This document shows positions 33,436-44,538 of a DNA stretch of 64,000 nt, piece after piece. Source of the stretch: Salticus scenicus (lineage: Eukaryota > Arthropoda > Arachnida > Araneae > Salticidae); contig OZ005662.1 of assembly GCA_963930645.1 (NCBI GenBank), positions 3,725,436-3,789,435 on the forward strand, given 5' to 3'. Position 1 is the first letter of the stretch, and each line of letters starts with the position of its first letter. The notes beneath the pieces are model-generated. The model saw only the letters and a program-made list of their open reading frames with translations. It ran no database searches and had not been told where the DNA came from. The position numbers were made by a program, and so were the translations under genes.

Positions 33436-34770
33436 CTCCCCCCCCCCCCCACTTTCGAGTTTCTAAATTTCAAATACATCAGGAATTAGCTTTAATTTGC
33501 TCTCTAATATTAGAATTTGCTCTGGTTTTGGAATCGAGATACAACAAATTTAAAGGTGGGGGGGTCAAGTTAACTCTAGCCCCCCCACTTTCGAAATTTT
33601 AAATTTAAAGTATATCAGGAATTAGCTCTAATTTGCTCTCTAATATTACAATTTGCTCCGGCTTTCTTAACGAGATATTTCAATTTAAAGGAAAGGGGGG
33701 AAGCAAAATTGCAGATATCGACATTTCGAATATGCCAAAATTTAGCTCTCAATTAGCTCTAATATTAGAATTCGTTCTGGATTAGGCATCGAGATATATC
33801 AGTTTTATTGTGGAGTGGGGGGGGGGGGCTAAGTTAACGCTAGTACACCCGCCTTCCTATTAAAAATAAAAAAATTTCGCAGGTGCCAATATTTAGCTCT
33901 CAATTAGCTCTAATTTGCTGTCTAATATCAGAATTTGCTCTGGCTTCGTTAACGAGATATTTCAATTTAAAGCAAAACTGCAGATATCAAAATTTCAAAT
34001 ATGCTAAATTTTAGCTCTCAATTGGCTCTAATTTGCTCTCTAATATTAGAATTCGTTCTGGGTTAGGCATCGAGATATATCAGTTTTATTGTGGGGTGGG
34101 GGGGGGGGCTAAGTTAACGCTAGTACAACCGTCTCCCTATTAAAAATAATAAAAAAAATTCGCCGGTGCCAATATTTAGCTCTCAATTAGCTCTAATTTG
34201 CTCTCTAATAAGAGAATTTGCTCTGGCTTCGTTAACGAGATATTTCAATTTAAAGGAAAGAGGGGAAAGCAAAATTGCAGATATCAAAATTTCAAATATG
34301 CCAAATTTTAGCTCTCAATTAGCTCTAATTTGCTCTCTAATATTAGAATTTGCTCTGGCTTCGTTTACGAGATATTTCAATTTAAACGAAAGGGGGGAAG
34401 GAAAAGGGGGGGAAGCAAAATTGCAGATATCGACATTTCAAATATACCAAATTTTAGCTCTCAATTAGCTCTAATTTGCTCTCTAATATCAGAATTCACT
34501 CTGGGTTAGGTATCGAGATATATCAGTTTTATTGCGGGGTTAGGATGAAGGGGGGGGGGGGGGGTCTTTACGCCAGTCCCACGGAGACTCCTATTTGGAA
34601 TAACAAAATTTCGAAAGTGCCAATACTTAGCTCTTAATTAGTTTTAATTTGCTCTCTAATGTTACAATTTGCCCGGGCTTCGTTAACAAAATATTTTAAT
34701 GTAAAGGAAAGGGCGGAAAGCAAATTTGTAAATATGGAAATTTGAAACATGCCAAAATTTAGCTCTTAAC
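33436..34770. repeat. satellite array, ~10 units of 120-175 bp, with G-runs
   Basis: Each unit has TTAGCTCTCAATTAGCTCTAA followed by TTTGCTCTCTAATATTAGAA, a TTCGTTAACGAGATAT or GGCATCGAGATATATCAG variant, and often a poly-G/poly-C run of 8-18 bases. Core words lie near 33485, 33607, 33742, 33890, 34010, 34175, 34312, 34455, 34630 and 34760. Two subunit types alternate, giving a ~290-bp higher-order period. The 100-codon frame at 34166-34465 only reflects the repeat. Confidence 0.88.
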
Positions 34771-35250
34771 AAACTGTAAATTAATAAAAATAAAATATTT
34801 TTATTCTCTTAAAATATGCAATAATCAGGTGAATGAAAAAGCCGATAATAAGAAATTTTATTAATATCAATAATGTTTTATATGCATTAATGTCTACATA
34901 ATTTAGTTAAAAAAAAAAAAAAAAAAAAATCCATATCTAATAATATATAATCTGAGAAACAGCATCATGTTAAAATCCATTAGCTATAGCATGATAAATT
35001 GGAAAATGGAATGTAGTTTGCACATGCACATTATTACAAATCCTTTTACTTTTTAAACACTTTTGTCTTTTGCATTAAATAATTTAATTTGTGATTTCAA
35101 AAAAAAAAATAAATAAATAAATAAAAAATCATGCAATAATAATTCTAAGATTAAAAAAAAAAAAAAAAAAAAAAACTTTTTATATACCATGCTTTTAAAT
35201 TTTATGTTGTATCGTATAAAATTGACATATTACCAGAATAATTACAAATG
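34771..35250. other. AT-rich spacer
   Basis: It has A-runs near 34912 and 35155 and no coding signal. Confidence 0.5.
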
Positions 35251-35570
35251 CATTGTCATCGTGATCTACTCTTATAGTTTCAAATGCCCAGCTAGTCGGA
35301 ACGTTAGCTAAAAACCGATTGCGAGATTTGTGCTAGACAAACAAGAAAGCGAGTTCAAAGCGATACAAAAAAAAACAACAACAAAAAAAAAAAGATGTTG
35401 GTTTTAAAAATAAAATGATAATCCTTTAAGAACAACATATATTAGCGTCATAAACTACATTAGCACTTCATCAATGCGTAAAAACTTTGTAAAGTTATAA
35501 TGACGTCAATTTTTGTGAGATGCCTAATTTAACTTTTTATAAATTTTTAATGTTCATGTTAAATTAAACA

Positions 35571-35601
<31 letters not shown>

Positions 35602-36241
35602 TTTTTTTTTACGTCAAAAGAAAATGAACTCTTTTTTTCTTAGGGGGAGGGCAACAATTAAATTATAGTTAATATTTGAATGACTAATTTTAAAGCAAAT
35701 AGGAGAATCCTATTTTCATATTTCCATTAATGAAAAGAAAACTAATCAAAAATTCAAATATCGAGCTTCGAGGTATTGCGTTGTCATCGTGATCTGAGCT
35801 ATTCTAAAAGTTTTAAATGTCTAGTTTGTCGGGAAGTTATTTAAAAATCGATTGCAAGATTTGTACTGGACAAACAAACAAGAAATCGAGTTAATATAAA
35901 CCTGGTAAAAAGAATCACTAATTTTGTTCGTCTTTTTTTTAGCTTACATTCTGTGTCATAAACCTTCTGCCGAATCCGGGTTAAAAACTGAAAGAGGGGA
36001 AAATAAATTAGAAATATCAGTTCTACCGTTAGAAATCCAGTATCAAATGAAAGGGGCGTTTTTTTTTTAATCCACGGACGGAAACAGTTTTTCGTTACGA
36101 CTATAAAACTTTTTTTAATTAAGTAAAATATGAAATTTCAGTGGAAACACTTCATTTTAATCTTTTCATAATTTCTAGTGCGAATCACGCTAATAAAAAA
36201 AGTCTTTAATAATAAAACATAAAAAACAATTTTTAAATTAA

Positions 36242-36280
<39 letters not shown>

Positions 36281-36810
36281 CTTACATTCTCTGTCATAAA
36301 ACTTCTGCCGAATCTAGGTTAAAAATGAAAAAAAGGTTAATAAAAAATGTTGCTCTCATCTAATTAATTTTTTAAGACTTTTCTAAGAAAATATATTTTT
36401 ATTTGTACATATTAATTGGATATTACGTTATAATTGCTCAAGTCTGTTGAAAATAAATTAGAAATATCAGTTCTATCGTTACAAATTCGGTACCCAATGA
36501 AAGGAACGATTTTTCTGAATCCAAGGGTGCAAACAGTGTTTCTACACGACTAGTTTTCTTTAAATTAACTAATATAAGAAATGTAAGCGGCAAAGCTTCA
36601 CTTTAATTCCTTTCAGTCACTTTAAAAAGTAAGTGGTTCGTTACAAATTCGACACCAAATGAAAGGGGCGTTTTTTCTGAATCTAGGGGTGGAAACAGTT
36701 TTTCCAGAAGACAATTATTTTTTTTTTTAAAGTAAAGTACGAAATTTAGGTGAAAACACTTCATTTTAAACTTTTCATACTTTTTAGTGCAAATCACGCG
36801 AATAGAAATT
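35251..36810. repeat. diverged direct repeats, several overlapping families
   Basis: One pair (about 35255-35365 and 35780-35895) shares GTTGTCATCGTGATCT, TAGTTTGTCGG and GATTGCAAGATTTGT. A second set shares CTTACATTCT.TGTCATAAA and CTTCTGCCGAATC (35943 and 36281). A third, AAATATCAGTTCTA.CGTTA.AAAT then CAATGAAAGGGGCG and GGAAACAGTTTTTC, starts near 36010, 36455 and 36635. Copies are heavily mutated. An (ATT)n tract lies at 35570-35599. Confidence 0.65.
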
Positions 36811-37450
36811 ATTATTATTTTTATATTTTATTTACTTTATAAGTGAAACCTTTAAAAACCAAATCCGTATAAATCGCTCAAAAACTTGTTTCGGGTCCCT
36901 GCTGCCTTCGGTTGCGTTTTTTTCACCCACAATATTTCGAGCAATTGATAGGAATCCCACTCCAAATGTAGTGGTACAATATGTTATGAAGTTTAATTTC
37001 CTGTCAAAAAAAAAAAAAAAAAAAAAAAAAGACCCATTAGCAATCGCGGGATTAGCAATCGCAATGAAGGAACGGCAGAATCTTCGGTTTTTCACCTCGC
37101 AGTGTAAAAGGAAAAGTCTTACGAAAACGACTATACTTAACCACTTTTAATTAATAAATTGATTCCCAATTAAAAGTATAAAAATTCGGTTTCGAGGTGC
37201 ACTTACAGACGTTGTAGCCGGTACCGTACCGTGCGGTAGACTTTTCTGGAGACATTTGACAGAGGGAAAGGCAGACGCTATTACGGTTTTATTAAAAATC
37301 TACTAGAATAAACTAAATAAGCATTTACATTAGAGAATGGCGATACTATAAGACCTTGTTGGCCAACTTTGAAATTTAAATAATAGCTGGGATATTTCTA
37401 GCCAATGACATTGCTTATGCAATAGCGTCGTGACGGCTATACTTTTACTT
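36811..37450. other. AT-rich sequence with an A-run and an ATTAGCAATCGC doublet
   Basis: The word ATTAGCAATCGC occurs twice in tandem at 37036-37061, next to an A-run ending near 37030. TCGGGTCCCTGCTGCCTTCGG near 36892 resembles the motif of the minisatellite at 62.2 kb. No gene is supported. Confidence 0.4.
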
Positions 37451-37739
37451 CCATTACCCAACTACCGTAGACAATGGAAGTATTGTATTCCGTCCAAAAA
37501 TTCGGTATCAAGTTTTCCCCTGATTTATACGTTTTAAGGTATTCTGAGTCAAAAAATGCACTTTTTGGAAACTGGTCAGTGTATGTGTGTGGGGGGGGGG
37601 GGGGGGAGGGGAATCTTCTGGCTGTCATATCTCCGATAAAGATAGAACTACGAAACTTGAGAATTGCGGCATGGCTGTTGTATAGATGACTTTTCCAAAT
37701 TTTGGTAAAAATTGGAAAATCGGAAGTGGAATTTAGGAA

Positions 37740-38170
37740 ACCGGATGTGGGATCGCAAGTCTGTATCTAAAAAACTGCTCTAATGATTTTCTTCAAAGTT
37801 GCTACATAAACATTCTATTAGATGCCTTTTTCAATGATATAGTTGGTTTGTTCAGAAAAATTAATAGACGTTCTGTATAAATTGCTTAAATTCTGGTCTC
37901 GCAAGTGCTGCCTTTAAAAACGGTTGTTCCGATTTTTCTCAAACTTGCCATATTAACTCTCTTTTAAATATCCTTTTGTATGTAATTATTGATTTCTTGT
38001 CAATAACTAAGTATGCCAAATTTTGGTAAAAGTTGGTATCTCAAAACCGGCTCTAACGATTTTCTTGAAAATTATTACATAAATCCATTTTAGATATCCT
38101 TACTCATGTACTACGTGGTTATTACACCAAAATTAAAAGTCATACTATGGTAGATCCGTTTTAGATTTCG
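37740..38170. repeat. ~137-bp diverged tandem repeat, three units
   Basis: The sequence CTCTAATGATTTTCTTCAAA, GTTGTTCCGATTTTTCTCAA and CTCTAACGATTTTCTTGAAA mark successive units near 37780, 37920 and 38050. Each is followed by TACATAAA..CATT.TAGATRTCC-like text. The divergence is high. Confidence 0.6.
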
Positions 38171-38351
38171 GAAATTGGTGTTTAAAAAAATAACTGTACA
38201 GTTTTTGCTTTCTTATTTTTTTACTCACTATGTATACTCTATATGTCTATAGATGTGTATAAAGTTTCTCTTACCGGAAAATTTTTTGGTGTCAACTTCG
38301 TTTGGTCCTTTTTATGTCCTCTGGTCACATTAATTCCAAAAAATGAATATA

Positions 38352-39011
38352 CAGTAGAACTTGGATAATTCGAAGTTGAAGGGACCAGAAAGAAATTCGA
38401 AATATCCAAAAATTCGAATTACATATACTATTTTGTCAAAAGAAGTTGTAAATGAAAAAATTAAAACTCTACGATTAGAGATTTAACACATAAACTTTAT
38501 ATCTAAGAATACCGCTACATTATCCCCCCCCCCCCCCCCCATTAAATCAATATTTTTTACGAGCTTAATTATTCAACACTTTTTAAAAAATAGTCAAATA
38601 TTTTTTTATTTATTTTTTAAGTAGAATCTTTGTGTCATAGCATATGACCTGATACAAAAATAGAATCTTCTACATTACACATGACTTTCAATTCACAAAA
38701 ACCTCGAAGTTCATACATATGCACCATATCTTCTGGTGCACTAGCTTAGGGGCTTCTATTGTATTTCCTTATCCTTCTTTTGGAAGACTATAAAAATTGA
38801 TAATGCACTTCAGATGAGTAAAATCTCGGGAACAAATTTTAATGTAATATTTTAAAGGTAATCGTATGAAAAATTCGAATTATCCAAATAGAATTCGAAT
38901 TATCCACGATTTTTTAACATTATTTCAATACAAAATTCAAGGGACCATGTAAAATATTCGAATTATCCAAAATTTCGAATTAAACAAGTTCGAATTATTC
39001 AAGTTTCACTG
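38352..39011. mobile_element. 660-bp non-autonomous pogo/Tigger-like element
   Basis: The termini are CAGTAGAACTTGGATAATTC and, inverted, CAGTGAAACTTGAATAATTC, flanked by TA on both sides (38350-38351 and 39012-39013). This is the pogo/Tigger style of end and TA target of the Tc1/mariner group. ATTCGAATTATCCA-type subterminal motifs recur inside both ends. No transposase is encoded. Confidence 0.8.
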
Positions 39012-39369
39012 TAATACGTTTAATAGTAGGTAAAAAAAGTCGTGTGATTGTTTCATTTTTGCATCGCCAAAATGATAAAAACTATTAAAACTCACTGAGA
39101 AATTCCACTGCCTTCTAGATAGAGGAAAAGCTCCCTTCGCGCTTTTATAGAAAACTACCTTAAAGTCACTTTATTTGGTTATTTATCGCTCTTTAGCGAG
39201 TTTTATTAATTAGGAAAAAGCATTTGTTTACAAATTATTCGTCCGTATCATGAAATGACACAGTACCAAAGCTAAGAATATACAGAAAAATGTGCATAAT
39301 GATTAAGGGAAAAAAAACATAATTTACTAAGTAGAATTACACATAAAATTCATGGTACTTTCTTATATA

Positions 39370-40561
39370 CAGGGTAGGGTGATTATAAAAAAGGTACCCC
39401 GATATATGAGACCAAAGCTGTCATACCGTTCACAGTAACTGAATAAAATTTTGGTAGAAGTTACTTTGAGGTATGCGCTCAAGAATTATATAAAAAACAA
39501 CATTTAAACTCTAACAGTTACGGTTTCAGTGACAAAATTTCAAAAATTTCAAATGGCAAAACCTACTTTTTTTATTGAAAAGGAATCTCCATAGCAAAAA
39601 ACCACAAATAGCGTTGGAGCGGTACCTGTAGCTCGAAAATCGCCAGCGCTAGCAGGCTAAGGGAAAAAAAAAATGTTATGTGCCTACCAGAGCACGACTT
39701 TCATTTTTTAATGACGTCACATTCCACGCTGAGTCTTTGGTTCAGACTAAAGTCTACTGATTGTGCTTCGAAACGAAAAGAAGAGATCACGGTATCATTA
39801 ATATCTTGTAAGGCTACTGAATAAAGGCTTTAATTTCGTTGTTAGTTGTAAGACGCCGTCATGACTGACATCATTGCACTACGTGAAAAACAACGCATTG
39901 TGAAATGGCAATCAAAATCGATTTTGATGATGATAATGATGTTTCCCAGTAAGCGGCATATTGTTCACAGAGCAAGAAAGCAAGATAAACATCACGCATT
40001 TCACGATGCCTTATTTTTCACTTAGTGTGATGACGTCAGACATGACGGTGTCTTACGACTAACAAAGAAATTAAAACCCTAATTCAGTAGACCTACATTA
40101 AATTAAGGATACCATGGTCTCTTCTTCTCGTTTCGAAGTAGGATCAGTAGACTTTAGTGAGAGCCGAAGACTCAGTGTGAAATGTGACGTCATAAGAAAA
40201 TGAAAGTCGTGCTCTGGTAGGCACATCACAGCTGTTTTCGCTTTTCTTCTTAGTATGCCTAACTTTGGTGATTTTCATGCTAGAAGTACCGTTCCAACTT
40301 CCAACACTATTTATGATTTTTTTTCTATGGAGGTCCCATTCCAATAAAAAAAAATGGTGTTGCCATTTGAAATTTTCGAAATTTTGTCACTGTAACAGTA
40401 ACTGTTAGAATTGAACTGTTGTTTTTTATATAATTGTTGAGCGCATACCCCAAAATACCTTCTACCAAATTTTTATTCAGTCTTTCGGAACGGTATGGTA
40501 GCTATGATCTCATATATCGGGGTAGTTTTTTCTTTTTTTTTTTTTTTTTATAATCACCCTG
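39370..40561. mobile_element. 1.19-kb palindromic Tc1/mariner-like foldback element
   Basis: The arms 39370-39915 and about 40000-40561 are reverse complements over ~550 bp with moderate divergence. The ends read CAGGGTAGGGTGATTATAAA and, inverted, CAGGGTGATTATAAAAAAA, flanked by TA. Matching internal landmarks are CTACCAGAGCACGACTTTCA (left) against its inverse near 40205, and AGTCTACTGATTGTGC against GATCAGTAGACT. There is no protein frame. A transcript would fold into one long hairpin. Confidence 0.85.
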
Positions 40562-40689
40562 TACATTATTTACAATATCAAAAAAAAAAAAAACGAATTT
40601 GACGTTGGCTAATTTTTAAACTCTCATTCAGGGTCCTTTACATATCTGATGAGGGAACCAGTCAGACAAAGCATTAGACTAGTATGCAT

Positions 40690-41160
40690 GAAAACTAGTG
40701 TACATGAACGTTTTGCGTACATGAAAAAAAAAAAAAAAAAGAATCACAGAATACACCTATCTCAAAAATGCATGAAATTACATATTGCATCAATTAGTAA
40801 CACGCATGTCTGTACGCTTCGCGTACATGGAAACAAAGAAAAAAAAATCACGGAATACCCCTATTTTAAAATGCATGAATATCAAATATGCATGAAATTA
40901 CAGACTGCAGCAATTAGTAATATGCACGTCTGTAGGCTTCGCGTACATAAAAAAAGAATACTTCTATCTCAAAATGCATGAATCTCAAAAATGCATGAAA
41001 ATACATATTGCAGCAATCAGTCATACACACGTCTGTATGCTTCGCGTACGTGAAAGCTAAAAAAAATCACAGAATACCCCTATCTCAAAATGCATGAAAT
41101 TACATATTGTTGCAATTAGTAATACGCACGTCTGTACGCTTCGTGCACATGAAAAAATAC
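40690..41160. repeat. minisatellite, about five units of 100-120 bp
   Basis: Each unit contains ATGCATGAAATTACATATTG, GCAATTAGTAATACGCACGT and CTGTACGCTTCGCGTACATG (CTTCGCGTAC core near 40815, 40936, 41040, with variants near 40709 and 41138). A-rich spacers separate the units. The 110-codon frame at 40649-40978 is a by-product of the repeat. Confidence 0.88.
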
Positions 41161-42340
41161 ATTTTAAAAGTAAATAATCAAAATTAAACATTAAAATTAA
41201 ACTAAGAGCAAAATAAACAGAAATAACAAAAATAATAAGAGCAAACTCTAAAAGATGCTTTTGGCTGCTACGCGCATAACGCCAAGCGTGAATTCTCGCC
41301 AAACTCACTTAGCTCCATAGGGATTTTCTGCTACAAAGAGACGCTACTCACCATTAAGACTCCTATAATACGAGCTGACTCACAGCTGATCATTGTTGCC
41401 CAGCGGAAATATAGCATAGCGACTTTTAGTTGCAGACGTATTACTCAGCGTCTTTATCGCCTAAAATGGCGAGTTTGCCTAAACAGAAGAGCAAATTATT
41501 GTTTGTACTTGATAAGTTTGGCGGTAATATTTGGCGAAATTTTCTTATAACCTTTGTAAAAAGTAGCCATCACTGTTGCTATTAAATTAGTTAATTTTAA
41601 ATATACGTTGAAAAGTAGTGTAGGTTGTAAAATACAACATTTAGATAATCGAACAGCAATAAAAAGAAATAATTGATACAAAAAATGCAAGAAAACATAT
41701 CATAATTACACTTCATATTTGTGATTGAAAACTAAGCGTACAATTTTCTTTTGGACAATTAACAGCTCATTTCTTTCGCCTTTCTTCATCTGTTGGAAAT
41801 CTAAACGTTCTAAAAGCAGTTCTGGTATTATTTGAGCAAATTTCGGCAGCAAAACCTCTATTTTATGTGATTTGATAACATTTGAAATTCGGGCCGCGTG
41901 GGCAACAATCACTGAGTGGGAAACAAAATGCTTGATGAGCCAGCCTGTTTTGGAGGAGCTCTACTCACCATACACCACATTTCACGACGCAACTATCACG
42001 CTATTTAAACTTCTGCAAAATAGACAACACCATTTACTTCATTTCCCCCAGCTACTTCTTTAAAACTAACCATATTCAATCATCTTTCACAATCTACGTA
42101 GATTCTAATTTCAATTTATCTAACTACGTTCCAATAACTAGACATTTCATGCTTACCTAAAATCCCCTCTGCTCGACACCTTCAATCTAGCAATTTCACC
42201 TTTAACGTCGCCAAACTATGCTGGATCCAACTAGACTTTTCCATCTTCAACCAACATTTTAATCCAAATTCGATAAATAACTCCTTCAATACTGACTTCC
42301 TTCGACGACCTTTATTTCTTCAACTCGACGCTACGTCTAC
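41161..42340. other. unassigned sequence left of the Gypsy fragment
   Basis: The right part (from about 41880) may be the continuation of the minus-strand gag fragment in mutated form, but I could not identify conserved residues. An ATG at 41467 opens 36 codons with a possible GT donor, without recognisable homology. Confidence 0.35.
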
Positions 42341-43080
42341 GTCACACACTTTTTTCCAAAACGCAGCCCCAGTGCTCTGGTCAGGGTCTCGGAGTTATAC
42401 CGTACTTCCTTCGAAATAGTTTCTAGTATGTCGACTGCATCGCCCCGTAACGCTGCTGCTAAATGAACTTTCTTGGCAGTTTTGTCCCATGTGTTAGCTT
42501 CAGCTACGACGGTAGATTATGTCTTATATACTTGCCAAGATCATCTGCCAACGTAGATGGATAGCTTATTTGATTCTTGATTCTGTATTCTTTTATATCT
42601 CTTTTCATCTTCCTGGTTCATGGATGCTAACTTTCCTTCAAGATTCCGGATCTTCTTTTGCACTCTATGACCTAAACTTTCTTGAAATTTCTTCTCATGC
42701 TTTCCTATCAATTCTTTGTTGCATTCTTCTTCCATTTTCCTCAAAAATTCTACATCTTTTTTTTAAAGTTTGCTTTCTGTTTTTGAAAATCTTCCTTTTA
42801 GCTCTTGATAAAAGTTTTCTTCTAATTTCTCTTCATTACATCCTCCTATTCTTATCTTTTATCTTCATAATTTTAACTTCCTTTCCAATTTATTTTTCCA
42901 CAATTTACTTTCTTATTTTTCTTTGACGGATATCACGTATTCCTGAGCAGCTCCCACTTTTTCTTGAATGGAATCCGGTTTTCATCTTTTCTTGTCCTGC
43001 ACATATTTCTTTCGTCAATCTGGTTTTAATCCACTCATCTGGGCGAACTACCTTTCCAGAAGTTTCTTCATTTCTTGTTC
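42341..43080 (-). pseudogene. Gypsy-type gag fragment, inverted relative to the pol part
   Basis: On the minus strand a charged, coiled-coil-like stretch (KMEEECNKELIGKHEKKFQE, 42744 to 42541) is followed by SWQVYKT, TVVAEANTWDKTAKKVHLAA, ALRGDAVDILETIS and LTRALGLRFGKK. This is the order found in Gypsy gag (coiled coil, then the TFDGKxSWxxYxxQF...LRGxAxxVL...LxxRFG core). Stops and frame changes are frequent, so it is dead. Confidence 0.75.
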
Positions 43081-43290
43081 CATATATCTAGTTTTGATCA
43101 TTCCGCAGACAATCCCACTTCTGACACGAGAATTGTTACGAACTCGGGGTTCGTGAATTGTCGGTGAATGAACAGGTTTTCCACAAGCTTAAAGTTTATT
43201 TACAGAATATTCTAGAAGATTTCAGGACTCTTAAACAAATATAAGCTTCAATTTTACTAGAAAACACAGCTAAAATAACAGACGACATAT
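43081..43290 (-). repeat. candidate Gypsy LTR end and primer-binding region (minus strand)
   Basis: Reading the minus strand, AATTCACGAACCCCGAGTTC ends in GTAACA at about 43137 and is followed by GTGTCAGAAGTGGGATT. That resembles the leader that follows the 5' LTR in many Gypsy elements, directly upstream of the gag fragment. The other LTR copy is not in the window, so the limits are inferred. Confidence 0.5.
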
Positions 43291-43970
43291 GCATTAAAGA
43301 TTGAGGCAGCCCAACACGACTCCCGTAAAGGCCGTCACACGATCAGAGCGGTCTCGTTAGATGATTCCCAAGCTGATCTGAGGGAAATAAAGAAAAATCT
43401 GGCAGACATCACAAGGAGGTTGTGCAGTCTTGAAGTTAATAAAGAAGTAAAGAATCCGAAGATGAAATGCTGGGGCTGTGGAAGAGACGGACATGTGAAG
43501 AGAACTGCCCCATACGACAACCTAACGAAAATAACTCGGTTTCAGGATCACTGGAGAGAAATTAAGAGAAGGCTATCTCGCGGGCCGGAGGTAACCAGAA
43601 ATTAAAGGGTCCCACTTTGCAATATTTCATGTTTCTTCGATTAGTGGTGGCGAGAATGGACTTTATGTTTATGATCAAGTTAACAACACCACCTGTCATA
43701 TGATTCTGAATACTGGAGCCAACGTAACCATCGTTAGAACGGAGGTAGCTCATAATTTTAAAGAGATCATCTGGACGCTGCCCTGCGTTAAACTCCAGAC
43801 TGTGACCGGTGACGAAGTCAAAATTTCTGTAAAAATGATCTTGACCATCACATTTGGAATTGCCAGTTACCATCATATGGCCTATGTAGCTGACATAAGA
43901 GATCCTCTATTCCTTGGACTTGATTTCCTAAGAAAGTATAATTTTTAATTGGATTTTAAAAATAATGAAC
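43290..43970 (+). pseudogene. Gypsy gag C-terminus and protease, inactive
   Basis: The frame shows IRAVSLDDSQADLREIKKNL, then a zinc knuckle CWGCGRDGHVKRTA whose last cysteine is lost. A retropepsin segment follows in which the catalytic D-T-G-A is N-T-G-A (ILNTGANVTIV), and the segment ends with FLGLDFLRKY. Loss of the catalytic aspartate and frame breaks near 43600 show that it is non-functional. The sequence continues at 44539 after an insertion. Confidence 0.85.
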
Positions 43971-43984
43971 TGCATTCACATTCA

Positions 43985-44526
43985 GATGGTTGGTTGGTTG
44001 ATTGGGTTTTATGTCGCACTAGTGCTGCACATTGGGCAACGGTCTGGGACCCTTGAGGTGGTCCGGAGACATGCCATCACAATTTTGATCCTATACGGAG
44101 AGGATGGCTCCCCCGCTTCGGTAACCCCCCAGAGGTATAATTTTGATGGGAACATTGAGGACTTTGCGGCCACGACAGATCTTACGTGCACCAGCTACCA
44201 TTAGTGTACACGACGGTCTTTGACCGGCTCAAGTACCGAATCCGCAATTTTCCAATTACGAGCGGCTGGTGCACGTAAAATCTGTCGTGGCGGCAATGTC
44301 CTCCATGTTCCCATCAAAAATTATACCTCTGGGGGTCACCTAAGCGGGAGAGCCATCCCTTCCGTGAAGGATCAAAATTGTGATGGCATGTCTCCGGACC
44401 ACCTCTAGGGGTGTGTCCCAGACCGTTGCAAATTGCCCATCTGCGCAGCACTAGTGCGACGTAAAACCCATCCATCCATCCATCCAATTACGAGCCCGGC
44501 GCTCTAAAGACTGGGCTACCGCGGCC
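43985..44526. mobile_element. inverted SINE dimer inserted in Gypsy, 12-bp target duplication
   Basis: CATTCACATTCA occurs exactly at 43973-43984 and 44527-44538. The insert starts GATGGTTGGTTGGTTG. Its first ~210 bp (TTTTATGTCGCACTAGTGCT through CTTACGTGCACCAGCTACC) recur as the reverse complement at about 44262-44490. The right end, on the minus strand, is a tRNA-like head: GGCCGCGGTAGCCCAGTCTT, then AGAGCGCCGGGCTCGTAATT. It is thus one full minus-strand SINE joined to a headless inverted copy. Removing it restores the Gypsy frame order. Confidence 0.88.
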
Positions 44527-44538
44527 CATTCACATTCA

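Noticed and set aside
34166..34465. 100-codon open frame with a repeated protein-like motif
   Set aside because: It lies wholly within the satellite array; the apparent protein repeat is a translation of the DNA repeat.
33436..34770. CRISPR-like spaced repeats
   Set aside because: Repeat and spacer both recur and drift together, with variable period, in a eukaryotic setting; this is a satellite.
40649..40978. 110-codon open frame on the + strand
   Set aside because: It is generated by the ~110-bp minisatellite units and has no independent coding evidence.
41467..41575. ATG opening about 36 codons after a promoter-like segment, with GGTAAT as a possible donor
   Set aside because: No recognisable peptide, no downstream exon, and the donor is weak.
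42519..42926. 135-codon + strand frame rich in Phe, Leu, Ser resembling a membrane protein
   Set aside because: It is the antisense shadow of the charged coiled-coil part of the minus-strand Gypsy gag.
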